48,066 nucleotides of DNA from Gammaproteobacteria bacterium. Its GTDB lineage: Bacteria > Pseudomonadota > Gammaproteobacteria > Xanthomonadales > Rhodanobacteraceae. The translations under genes and the position numbers were made by a program. This document shows positions 32,757-39,950 of the stretch, in pieces (position 1 is the stretch's first letter; each line of letters begins with the position of its first letter). Location: the NCBI GenBank assembly GCA_021324095.1, contig JAJPJT010000066.1, positions 1 through 48,066 on the forward strand, in the 5' to 3' direction. The notes under the pieces are model-generated. The model worked only from the letters and a program-made list of their open reading frames with translations. It was not told where the DNA came from and ran no database searches.

Positions 32757-32924
32757 CTACACGACATCCTGATTGATTTCGGCGCGCAGGCCGAGGCGCT
32801 CGAAAAAGTCCCGCGCATCGCTCGCGCAGAAAACATCCTCACCACGCCCGCTGCGACGCAGCGTTTCCGCAGTCAGGCTGTTCGGAGCTTCGTCTTGTGG
32901 TGACAACGGAGTTTCGTCATCCAT
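32757..32924 (-). CDS. Small RelB/DinJ-like antitoxin-type ORF (possible)
   Basis: 55 aa: starts MDDETPLSPQDEAPNSLTAE and continues TLRRSGRGEDVFCASDARDF. The stretch LTAETLRRSGRGEDVFxASDARDFFERLGL resembles the C-terminal toxin-contacting tail of RelB/DinJ-type antitoxins (pattern 'TxxxSxxGEDVxxAxDxxDLFxxLGI'), but the usual N-terminal ribbon-helix-helix is missing. ATG at 32922-32924 with GGAA just upstream; divergent from the methyltransferase gene. No toxin gene is seen downstream on this strand; repeat copy A begins there. It may be an orphan antitoxin, a remnant, or a chance ORF. Codon use looks normal. Confidence 0.45.
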   Translation of the reverse strand: MDDETPLSPQDEAPNSLTAETLRRSGRGEDVFCASDARDFFERLGLRAEINQDVV

Positions 32925-33025
32925 GGTTCCATTCTACGGCCTGCGCGCGTTGCTGGACATGTGCGGTGCCGTAAGTCAAGCGTCTGCGCTAAAGTGCATG
33001 GAAGTTCCGGGGGAGCCGCCACCGC

Positions 33026-34726
33026 ATGAACCGCCTGTATTTCGGCGACAATCTGCACGTGCTGCGCGAGCACGTTGCCAATGAATCGGTCGATCTGGTG
33101 TATCTCGATCCGCCGTTCAATTCCAAGCGCGACTACAACCTGCTGTTCAAGACGCCCAAGGGCCACGAGTCGGACGCGCAGATCACCGCGTTCGAGGATT
33201 CCTGGCACTGGGGCGAGCAGGCCGAGCGCGAGTACGCGGAAATCCTGCGCCAGCCGAACACCGACGTCGCCGAGCTGATGCCGGCGCTGCGCGCGTTCCT
33301 GGGCGAGAACGACATGATGGCGTATCTCGTGATGATGGCGAACCGCCTCTTGGAACTGCACCGCGTTCTGAAGCCGACCGGCAGCCTGTACCTGCACTGC
33401 GATCCGACCGCCAGCCACTATTTGAAGATCGTGCTGGATGGAGTGTTTGGACCTGAGAACTTCCAGGGCGACATTGTTTGGCGCCGCACTGCCAGCCACG
33501 TGACTTCGAAGCGGTGGCCGCGAATTCATGATGACATCCTGAACTTCGCAAAGGATTTGTCGCGCGTGAATTTCAATCCGCCTCGCGTTGAACCGGATGC
33601 CGAATGGATCGAGCGCGAATACCGGCATCAAGACGAGCATGGCCGCTACATGACAGACAATCTGACAGGTGCGGGAACAACCAATGGTCCCAGCGGACAG
33701 CCTTGGAAAGGCATCGATCCGAAGTTGATTGGTCAAGGCCGACACTGGCGTTACCATCCAGACACCCTAGACAAGCTGGATGCAGAAGGACGCATCTATT
33801 GGCCGAGTCGAGGCCAGTATCCGAAGCTCAAGCAATACCTACATGAAAGCGCGGGAGCGCCAGTAGGCGATCTATGGACGGACGTACGCGTGATAGGGCG
33901 CACCTCTGCCGAACGTCTTGGTTATCCGACGCAAAAGCCTCTGGCCCTGCTGGAGCGAATCATTGAAACAAGTTCCAATCCCGGCGACGTCGTGCTGGAC
34001 CCTTTTTGCGGCTGCGGCACCGCGGTGCACGCGGCGCAGAAACTGGAACGGCGCTGGATCGGGATCGACATCACGCACCTCGCGATCGCGCTGATCGAGA
34101 AGCGTCTCAAAGACGCGTTCCCGTATCTGGATCGCGTGAAGCCGGACAAGCCCGCGCCGGTCGCGCCCGGCGTCGGCGAACCGGAAGCGCCGGAATACAT
34201 ACGCCAGTTCGAGGTGATCGGCACGCCGGAAGACTTGGACGGCGCGCGCGACCTGGCGGCGCGCGACAAGTACCAGTTCCAGTGGTGGGCGTGCTCGCTG
34301 GTCAACGCGCAGCCGTACCAGGGCAGGAAGAAGGGCGCCGACGGCGGCATCGACGGGCTGATCTTCTTCCAGGACGACAAGGGCGCGGCCAAGAAGATCG
34401 TGGTGTCGGTGAAGGGCGGCGAGCACGTCGGCGTGCCGATGATTCGCGATCTCGCGCACGTGGTGAAACGCGAGAGGGCCGAGATCGGCCTGTTCGTGAC
34501 GCTGGCCGAACCAAGTGCGCCGATGGAAGTGGAAGCGGTGAAGGAAGGTTTCTACACCTCGCCCGCAACCGGCGCGGAATTTCCGCGCGTGCAGATCCTG
34601 ACGATCAAGGGATTGCTCGACGGCAGCGAACGCGCGCGTTATCCCGATTTGGCGCAAGGCGGCCACACCTTCAAGAAGGCGCGCCGCGAGCAGGGGAAGG
34701 CAGAGCAATCGGGGTTGTTCGAGTGA
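33026..34726 (+). CDS. Site-specific DNA methyltransferase fused to an Mrr/PD-(D/E)XK-like nuclease domain
   Basis: 566 aa. Beta-class N6-adenine/N4-cytosine methyltransferase layout: catalytic motif IV D28-P-P-F31 comes first, then a recognition region, then the SAM-binding motif I D325-P-F-C-G-C-G-T332 with RWIGIDITHLAI. From about residue 400 a different domain follows, with G437-A-D-G-G-I-D443-G and V459-V-S-V-K463-G-G, which resembles the D...xxK core of Mrr-type restriction nucleases (S where E/Q is usual). This suggests a one-protein restriction-modification or methyl-directed enzyme. Region 33601-33780 has 100 G+C of 180 (56%), against 40 of 60 (67%) at 34021-34080; the poorer part is the target-recognition region. 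No partner nuclease gene is nearby. Sequence specificity is unknown. Confidence 0.9.
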   Translation: MNRLYFGDNLHVLREHVANESVDLVYLDPPFNSKRDYNLLFKTPKGHESDAQITAFEDSWHWGEQAEREYAEILRQPNTDVAELMPALRAFLGENDMMAYLVMMANRLLELHRVLKPTGSLYLHCDPTASHYLKIVLDGVFGPENFQGDIVWRRTASHVTSKRWPRIHDDILNFAKDLSRVNFNPPRVEPDAEWIEREYRHQDEHGRYMTDNLTGAGTTNGPSGQPWKGIDPKLIGQGRHWRYHPDTLDKLDAEGRIYWPSRGQYPKLKQYLHESAGAPVGDLWTDVRVIGRTSAERLGYPTQKPLALLERIIETSSNPGDVVLDPFCGCGTAVHAAQKLERRWIGIDITHLAIALIEKRLKDAFPYLDRVKPDKPAPVAPGVGEPEAPEYIRQFEVIGTPEDLDGARDLAARDKYQFQWWACSLVNAQPYQGRKKGADGGIDGLIFFQDDKGAAKKIVVSVKGGEHVGVPMIRDLAHVVKRERAEIGLFVTLAEPSAPMEVEAVKEGFYTSPATGAEFPRVQILTIKGLLDGSERARYPDLAQGGHTFKKARREQGKAEQSGLFE

Positions 34727-34763
34727 AGGGCCGGTTCCTGTCTCGCCGCGTGATCTGGTTGAT

Positions 34764-34813
34764 CGTCATTCCGGGGCCACCCGCGCCTTTTGCGGGTGGA
34801 ACCCGGAATCCAG
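34764..34813. repeat. CATTCCGG palindromic repeat, left of the GIY-YIG gene
   Basis: Outer stem ATTCCGG (34768-34774)/CCGGAAT (34803-34809), inner stem CCACCCGC (34777-34784)/GCGGGTGG (34792-34799). It lies 1 bp before the TTA stop complement of the minus-strand GIY-YIG gene and is in opposite orientation to the copy at 35154-35204. General type 'GTCATTCC...GGAATCCAG', resembling dRS3-like repeats of other proteobacteria. Confidence 0.85.
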
Positions 34814-34814
34814 C

Positions 34815-35147
34815 TTATCGGCTGATCTCCGCCCACAAATCCCGCCATTCCGGATTCGATTTCTCAATCAGTGCGATTTTCCAAGCTCGCCGCCACTTTT
34901 TAAGCTCCTTCTCCCGTTCGATAGCGTCCGCCATGGAAAGGAATTGTTCGAAATGCACCAGGCGATGTACGCCGTACCGTTTGGTGAAGCCGTCCACCGA
35001 ATCATTTCGATGTTGCCAAATGCGCCGGACGAGATCAGAGGTCACGCCCACGTACAGCGTCCCTTGCGGGTGACTGGTCAAAATGTAGATGGCTGGCTCG
35101 CGCACGATGGAATGCGTCCTTGTTGGTGCCGTGCATTGTCCACGCAT
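34815..35147 (-). CDS. GIY-YIG nuclease family protein
   Basis: 110 aa from the ATG at 35145-35147 ([10 protein letters not shown]); a GTG 15 codons later, just before [10 protein letters not shown], is also possible. The single-domain GIY-YIG nuclease fold is visible: [28 protein letters not shown] has the IYI...YVG pair and the catalytic arginine region, followed by the [12 protein letters not shown] strand and [13 protein letters not shown], with the conserved glutamate. Such small UPF0213/YhbQ-like proteins are common and often multi-copy; function unclear, possibly DNA repair or selfish. The gene is flanked by two inverted copies of one palindromic repeat, 2 bp from its stop and 7 bp from its start, so it looks like a cassette. 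No own promoter is evident. Confidence 0.88.
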   Translation of the reverse strand: MRGQCTAPTRTHSIVREPAIYILTSHPQGTLYVGVTSDLVRRIWQHRNDSVDGFTKRYGVHRLVHFEQFLSMADAIEREKELKKWRRAWKIALIEKSNPEWRDLWAEISR

Positions 35148-35153
35148 TGAAGG

Positions 35154-35204
35154 CTGGATTCCGGGTTCCATCGCCGATGAAGCCGGCGATGGCCCCGGAA
35201 TGAC
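35154..35204. repeat. CATTCCGG palindromic repeat (inverted), right of the GIY-YIG gene
   Basis: Outer stem ATTCCGG (35158-35164)/CCGGAAT, inner stem CCATCGCCG (35168-35176)/CGGCGATGG (35184-35192), loop 7 nt. The inner stem differs from that of the left copy (CCACCCGC/GCGGGTGG), yet pairs perfectly. On the minus strand its end is 6 bp from the GIY-YIG start codon. Confidence 0.85.
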
Positions 35205-35301
35205 AACAGCTGGATTCAGTGCCCCCAGACCCGAACCTCCGCCACTTGCCGCGGGGCCCGTAATGCGCCAATGTTGCGGGCCAGAACAGGAGGGAACAGC
35301 C

Positions 35302-36672
35302 GTGGCCGACCCCTTGCACGTGATCGTCCTCGCCGCGGGCGAGGGCAAGCGCATGAAGTCGCTGCTGCCCAAGGTGCTGCTGCCTTTGGCGGGCCGGCCC
35401 ATCCTGGCGCACGTGCTGGATACCGCGCGCGCACTGCGCCCGGAAGGCTTGCACGTCGTCTACGGCCACCGCGGCGAACAGGTTCGGGCGGCGTTCGCGC
35501 GCGACGCCGACATCCACTGGGTGCACCAGTCCGAGCAGCGCGGCACCGGCCACGCGGTGCGCCTTGCCATGCACGACATTCCCGATCCGAAGCGGATCCT
35601 GGTGCTGTACGGGGACGTGCCGCTGCTGCGCCCGGAAACCCTCGTCGAACTGATCGCAACGCACGCGGAACTCGCGGTGTTGGCGGCGGAGCTGGACGAC
35701 CCGGCGGGCTATGGCAGGGTGCTGCGTGATGGTCTCGGCCGGGTCCGCGCGATCGTCGAGGAAAAGGACGCCGATGACGCGCAACGCGGCGTGCGCATCG
35801 TGAACACCGGCGTCGTACTCGCGGAGTCGCGGTCGTTGCGCGGCTGGGTCGATGGGCTCTCGGCCGACAACCAGCAGGGGGAGCTGTACCTCACCGACGT
35901 ATTTGCACTGGCGGCTGCACAAGGCGCGCCGGCCGACGTGGTAATGACGGCCGATCCCGTCGAGGCATTCGGCGCGAACGATGCAGCGCAGCTTGCCGAA
36001 CTCGCGTCGTACCTGCGCCTGCGCGACGCGCGGCGGCTGATGCTCGAGGGCGTGCGGATCGCCGATCCCGCGCGTTTCGACCTGCGCGGGCATTTCAGCC
36101 ATGGCCGCGACGTCGAAATCGACGTCGACGTGGTCCTCGAAGACGGCGTGACGCTGGGCGACGGCGTCAGGATCGGCCCGTTCTGCCGGCTGCGCACGGT
36201 CAACCTCGCCGCCGGCACCGAGGTGCTGGCGCATTGCGACCTCGAAGGCGTCACGACTTATGGTGCCTGCCGGATCGGACCGTTCGCGCGCCTCAGGCCC
36301 GGCACCGAGCTCGCGGCCGGCGTGCACGTGGGCAACTTCGTCGAAACGAAGAAAGCCAAGCTCGGCGAAGGCAGCAAGGCCAACCACCTCACCTACCTCG
36401 GCGACGCCCGGATCGGCGCCGGCGTCAACATCGGCGCGGGCACGATCACCTGCAACTACGACGGCGTGAACAAGCACGTCACCGAGATCGGCAACGGCGC
36501 GTTCATCGGCTCCAATACGTCGCTGGTCGCGCCGGTGAAAATCGGCGACCACGCCACCATCGGCGCGGGATCGACCGTCACCGCCGACGCGCCGGCGGAC
36601 AAGCTCACCCTCGGACGCGGCAAACAGGTCACGATCAAGAATTGGCAGCGGCCGGGGAAGGAACGGGAATAG
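35302..36672 (+). CDS. glmU: Bifunctional N-acetylglucosamine-1-phosphate uridyltransferase / glucosamine-1-phosphate acetyltransferase
   Basis: 456 aa, normal length, from the GTG at 35302; the ribosome site AGGAGGG (35288-35294) 7 nt upstream decides this start over the open frame from 35089. It makes UDP-GlcNAc for peptidoglycan and LPS. N-terminal nucleotidyltransferase: [32 protein letters not shown]-terminal left-handed beta-helix with hexapeptide repeats ([30 protein letters not shown]) and the acetyl-CoA site. In most gammaproteobacteria it directly follows atpC; here accessory DNA intervenes. A GGGAGAC array follows its stop. Confidence 0.97.
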   Translation: MADPLHVIVLAAGEGKRMKSLLPKVLLPLAGRPILAHVLDTARALRPEGLHVVYGHRGEQVRAAFARDADIHWVHQSEQRGTGHAVRLAMHDIPDPKRILVLYGDVPLLRPETLVELIATHAELAVLAAELDDPAGYGRVLRDGLGRVRAIVEEKDADDAQRGVRIVNTGVVLAESRSLRGWVDGLSADNQQGELYLTDVFALAAAQGAPADVVMTADPVEAFGANDAAQLAELASYLRLRDARRLMLEGVRIADPARFDLRGHFSHGRDVEIDVDVVLEDGVTLGDGVRIGPFCRLRTVNLAAGTEVLAHCDLEGVTTYGACRIGPFARLRPGTELAAGVHVGNFVETKKAKLGEGSKANHLTYLGDARIGAGVNIGAGTITCNYDGVNKHVTEIGNGAFIGSNTSLVAPVKIGDHATIGAGSTVTADAPADKLTLGRGKQVTIKNWQRPGKERE

Positions 36673-36698
36673 GGAGACGGGAGACGGGAGACGGGAAT
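36671..36698. repeat. GGGAGAC heptad array after glmU
   Basis: The sequence from 36671 reads as tandem AGGGAGAC-type heptads (GGGAGAC three times, then GGGAATCG). Four G3 tracts with 4-nt spacers could form a G-quadruplex on the plus strand. No clear complementary arm is present nearby. The rest of the gap up to 36854 is without a gene. Confidence 0.75.
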
Positions 36699-36854
36699 CG
36701 ACGCGCGACAGCGTCCAGGCTCTGACGGAAACCTTGCGTAACCGTCACGAGCGAAGGCAGGTTGCGGGTCGCCGGAGCGCAGGAAGCGGAGCGTACACGT
36801 CAGTACGAGAGCATTCCGAGCACCGCCGGCACGCAAGCTGCCGAGCGCAGTAGG

Positions 36855-37826
36855 TTACGCGTGGTTTCCGAACCGCCACCCGTCGATCTCGACCAGGAGT
36901 TCGCGGCGGCAGATATCGCCTTGCAGCAGCAGCCGCGGCACCGCGGGATCGAGGTGCCGGTCGAGTACCGTGTTGATCGCTTCGGCGTCTTCCGGGTTGC
37001 GTACGTAAACCTTCAGCGGCGACGCCGCATCGAACGCAGGCAGCGCCGCGGATTCCAGCAGCGTGTGGAGGTTGGCCACGGCCTCCTCGACCTGTGCGGT
37101 GATGTTGCCCGTGTGGCACGACGCGTGGCCGATCACGGCGGCGGTCCCGGAAATCGCAAGGCCACCCTCCGGAAGTTGCATGGCGCGTGCGAAGTTGGGC
37201 GGGGTCGGACCGTACTGGCGCGGGTACTGCCACGCGCTGACCTGGCGCGGATTTTCGAGCACGTCGCCATCGCGCGCCGCACTCAGCGCATACACCTGAA
37301 GCCGCCCCGGGATTCCGCGATGCCCGATCGCGGTCGCGGCGGGATAGCGGACGATGCCCTGCGCGGCCATGCTGCGTGCCCGTGCGTTGCAGAAGCGACG
37401 ATAGCGTTCGTCGTCACCGTCGCCCGCATTGATCGCGCCGAGGTAATTCCAGATCCTCAGCAGATGCCGTTCCGGGCTGGCGGCGACGTGTGCCAGCAGC
37501 CGGTCGTAGGCGACACCGCAGGCGGCCTCGACGCCACCGGAAGCGCCTTCGTCGACTTCGACCGCGATGAACTGCCAGCCGCCGCCGCGGGACCAGCGCA
37601 GGGCACCGTCGGCGCCATGGCTGACCTCGGCATCGACGGACCAAAGCTCACGCGGCGCGGGCGGCGTCAGCGGCGTCTGCAGGATTCCGAGGTGGCGCGG
37701 ATCGGCGGCTTGGGGCGAAGCCTGGCCGAAGCTCAACACCGCAAGCGTGCCGGGGCGATCCAGCAGGGTCTCGACGGGTTCGGTGCGATAGCTGACGCTG
37801 AATTTTCCGAGCGCGGCACCCTTCAT
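36855..37826 (-). CDS. xanB2: Chorismatase, XanB2/FkbO/Hyg5 family
   Basis: 323 aa, within the length range of the family. XanB2 in Xanthomonas splits chorismate to 3-hydroxybenzoate and 4-hydroxybenzoate (plus pyruvate), feeding xanthomonadin pigment and ubiquinone. Recognisable segments: YPAATAIGHRGIPGRLQVYA, ENPRQVSAWQYPRQYGPTPPNFARA (the core family motif) and the C-terminal LLQGDICRRELLVEIDG. It is divergent from the acp gene, as at the start of the xanthomonadin cluster. ATG at 37824-37826. The product profile (3-HBA versus 4-HBA) depends on active-site details I cannot judge. The gene symbol is by homology of the family and context. Confidence 0.85.
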   Translation of the reverse strand: MKGAALGKFSVSYRTEPVETLLDRPGTLAVLSFGQASPQAADPRHLGILQTPLTPPAPRELWSVDAEVSHGADGALRWSRGGGWQFIAVEVDEGASGGVEAACGVAYDRLLAHVAASPERHLLRIWNYLGAINAGDGDDERYRRFCNARARSMAAQGIVRYPAATAIGHRGIPGRLQVYALSAARDGDVLENPRQVSAWQYPRQYGPTPPNFARAMQLPEGGLAISGTAAVIGHASCHTGNITAQVEEAVANLHTLLESAALPAFDAASPLKVYVRNPEDAEAINTVLDRHLDPAVPRLLLQGDICRRELLVEIDGWRFGNHA

Positions 37827-37870
37827 GCGCTTGCGTCCGTGCCGTCTCGGTGCATGTTGCCTGGGCCCGT

Positions 37871-37888
37871 TTCAAGTCGTGATTTGAA
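37871..37888. promoter_or_regulatory. Candidate operator between xanB2 and acp
   Basis: TTCAAGTCGTGATTTGAA is an 18-bp imperfect inverted repeat (TTCAA and TTGAA ends, TC/GA inside) in the 115-bp divergent promoter region. It is placed to control both genes. A -10-like TACACT lies at about 37900-37905 on the plus strand. No regulator can be named. Confidence 0.3.
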
Positions 37889-37941
37889 CCCGGCATGTTA
37901 CACTACGCGGCCCATTCGGCGCGTTTGTGGAGCCCGGGAGC

Positions 37942-38214
37942 ATGACCCAGCAGACCCCTGCGGAGCAGGATTTGGCGAAGTTGATCGTCGACAGTCTCAA
38001 CCTGGAAAACGTGGCGCCGGAAAACATCGATCCGGAAGCGCCGCTGTTCGGCGGAGAGCTGGGACTCGATTCCATCGACGCGCTGGAATTGGCGCTCGCC
38101 GTTTCCAAACGCTATGGGATCCAGTTGCGCTCGGACAATCCCGACAACCGGCGCGTCTTCGGGTCATTGCGGGCGCTGTCGGAGCACATCGAGGCAGGGC
38201 GCGCGGCGGCGTGA
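37942..38214 (+). CDS. Acyl carrier protein (xanthomonadin/aryl-polyene type)
   Basis: 90 aa acidic four-helix carrier. The phosphopantetheine serine is S44 in GLDSIDALEL (family 'DSL/DSI' motif). Start ATG at 37942 (MTQQTPAEQD), with a GGAG site upstream; the GTG at 37927 is less likely. It differs from housekeeping AcpP by DSID and a looser C-terminus, and its position divergent to xanB2 matches the xanC gene of the xanthomonadin cluster. No ketosynthase, dehydratase or acyltransferase follows; the next DNA is a repeat and a minus-strand gene. It presumably works with pathway genes elsewhere, activated by a phosphopantetheinyl transferase such as that at 8250-8933. Confidence 0.9.
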   Translation: MTQQTPAEQDLAKLIVDSLNLENVAPENIDPEAPLFGGELGLDSIDALELALAVSKRYGIQLRSDNPDNRRVFGSLRALSEHIEAGRAAA

Positions 38215-38265
38215 GTCGAACGATCGTTATGAAGCCCGTTCTGCTCGGGTGAGCCAAAATGATCT

Positions 38266-38346
38266 GTCATTCCGGACAAGCCCACGAAGTGGGCGCGATC
38301 CGGAATCCAGCTCTTGGCTGCTCCTCGGCGCGGGAACCCGGAATGA
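38266..38346. repeat. CATTCCGG palindromic repeat with an adjacent inverted half-copy
   Basis: Outer stem ATTCCGGA (38269-38276)/TCCGGAAT (38299-38306), inner stem GCCCAC (38280-38285)/GTGGGC (38289-38294), 3-nt loop. A further GGAACCCGGAATGAC (about 38332-38346) is a half-copy in the opposite sense. It directly follows acp; the rest of the gap to 38426 has nothing else visible. Confidence 0.8.
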
Positions 38347-38426
38347 CGAGAATGGGAATCGAATGAACTCGGCACGAGCCGGTGAGTAGCGCTCCGCCAG
38401 GGTCTTCGAAGATTCAACCAAGTCCC

Positions 38427-39080
38427 CTACTGCTGCGGCGGGTCGTCGCTTTGCTGGTATTTGGCGCGCAAGGCGCGGTAATGCTGTAGCTGGGCGTCGA
38501 AGCGGAGCTTGGTGCTGGCGAGATCCGCACGTCGTTTCACCACGGCACCCCGTTCGCCGTTCACGATTTCGCGCTGTTCGGCGATGCGCTTGTTGACGTA
38601 AGGCGGAATCGGCTTGCCCGAATGTTCCAGGTCCGCCGCGTGGGAAAGCAGTTCGGTGAGCGAGTCCTCCTGGCTGTGCAGGTTGGTCTGCAGCGTCGCG
38701 ATGTCGGCCTCGATCTGCTTCAACTGCGCCTGCTGGGATTGCTCCAGATCCTTGTCGGTCGGGTAGGCTGCCAGCAATTGCGCGTCCTCGAGGTGCTGCC
38801 GTTGTGTCACGCGCCTTGCCTCTGCCTCCTGCGCCGCCAGGGCGGCCGCCGCCCGCCGCTCGGCCGGTGTGAGTTCGCGCGCCACGTGGCGCACCACCAT
38901 CCCGTCGTTGTTGACGATGTCGTAGCCGCCGGCCAGCGCAGACGCCGGAATCGTATCGCTGAAGTGCACGACGCCGGTCGCATCCTTCCAGCGGTAGTGA
39001 ACCGTCGGCGTGGTGTCGCCGGCGAACGCAGGCATCGCGGCCGCCGCGGCGAGCAGCAGGGTCAGGGCGATCCGGCGCAT
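38427..39080 (-). CDS. DUF4124 domain-containing secreted protein with coiled coil
   Basis: 217 aa. Signal peptide over about the first 20 residues (LALTLLLAAAAAMPAFA-type core), then a DUF4124 domain (VHYRWKDATGVVHFSDTIPASA, about 26-48), a small envelope module of unknown role found mostly in gammaproteobacteria. The rest is a long charged helix with many Q, A, E and R (about 70-210), predicted coiled coil. The N-terminus of the DUF (xxYRWxDxxGxVHFSDxxP) is clear. It lies on the minus strand 76 bp downstream of pyrE, possibly sharing its transcript. Function unknown. Confidence 0.88.
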   Translation of the reverse strand: MRRIALTLLLAAAAAMPAFAGDTTPTVHYRWKDATGVVHFSDTIPASALAGGYDIVNNDGMVVRHVARELTPAERRAAAALAAQEAEARRVTQRQHLEDAQLLAAYPTDKDLEQSQQAQLKQIEADIATLQTNLHSQEDSLTELLSHAADLEHSGKPIPPYVNKRIAEQREIVNGERGAVVKRRADLASTKLRFDAQLQHYRALRAKYQQSDDPPQQ

Positions 39081-39156
39081 GGGTGCCTCCGATCGGGAAA
39101 CGCAGTATAGACCGGAGGGATATGCAAATTGCGGGCCGATGGCGCCGCTGCCGCAT

Positions 39157-39804
39157 TCAGCCCGCGCCGTAGCGTGCGCGATACGCTTCGAGACGCGGGC
39201 GTTGTCCGGCGAGGTCGGAGCGGCTGCCGGCGAATTCCATCAGGTCGGCGAGGCCGACGATCGCAAGCGTCGGTACGCCCTGTTCGCGCCGGAGCTCCTG
39301 GGTCGCGGACAGTTCGCCCTGCCCACGTTCCTGGCGATCGAGGGCGACCAGCACGCCCGCGACCTCGGCACCCGCGGTGCGGATCAATCCCAGCGATTCG
39401 CGCACCGCCGTGCCGGCCGTGATGACGTCGTCCACGATCATTACCCGGCCCGCCAGCGGCGCACCGACCAGCGCGCCGCCCTCGCCATGATCCTTGGCTT
39501 CCTTGCGGTTGTAGGCCCACGAAACATCGCGACCCTGCTCGCGCGCGAGCGCGATCGCCGCGGCGGCGGCAAGTGGAATGCCCTTGTAGGCCGGACCGAA
39601 CAGCATGTCGAAGGCGATCCCGCCCGTCGCGAGGGTCGCGGCATAGGCGGTGCCGACTTCCGCCAGCGCGCGGCCGCTGTCGATCCGGCCCATGTTGAAG
39701 AAGTACGGACTCTGCCGACCGGATTTCAGGGTGAAGTCGCCGAAGCGCAGCACGCCGCTGGCGAGCGCGGTATCGAGAAAGGCGCGTTGGTGGGGGTGGA
39801 GCAT
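39157..39804 (-). CDS. pyrE: Orotate phosphoribosyltransferase
   Basis: 215 aa from the ATG at 39802-39804 ([10 protein letters not shown]), the usual length; the 33 upstream residues in the open frame translate an A/P-rich array and were rejected. Converts orotate + PRPP to OMP in pyrimidine synthesis. The PRPP-binding motif [17 protein letters not shown] is present, along with [16 protein letters not shown]. The start codon is preceded directly by CAGCCCCC-type heptads on the coding strand, so no ordinary ribosome site is seen. Divergent from the exonuclease III gene. Confidence 0.97.
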   Translation of the reverse strand: MLHPHQRAFLDTALASGVLRFGDFTLKSGRQSPYFFNMGRIDSGRALAEVGTAYAATLATGGIAFDMLFGPAYKGIPLAAAAAIALAREQGRDVSWAYNRKEAKDHGEGGALVGAPLAGRVMIVDDVITAGTAVRESLGLIRTAGAEVAGVLVALDRQERGQGELSATQELRREQGVPTLAIVGLADLMEFAGSRSDLAGQRPRLEAYRARYGAG

Positions 39805-39944
39805 GGGCTGGGGGCTGGGGGCTGGGGGCTGGATGATACCAACCGCGATTGCTGCACAAGCGAAACGCGTTGCCGAGCTTGCCGTTGCTCTACGCAAGGC
39901 CACGAAGATTCGCTACGCTGCCCAAATCCCCAGCCCCCAGCCCC
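39805..39944. repeat. Inverted GGGGGCT heptad arrays between the pyrE and exonuclease III starts
   Basis: Left: tandem GGGCTGG units from 39805 to 39832. Right: CCCCAGCCCCCAGCCCC at 39928-39944, the complementary sense. Each lies immediately upstream of the start codon of the divergent gene next to it, so each mRNA would begin its coding region after C-rich CAGCCCC repeats. The DNA between (39833-39927) must hold both promoters. Confidence 0.85.
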
Positions 39945-39950
39945 TGCTTC

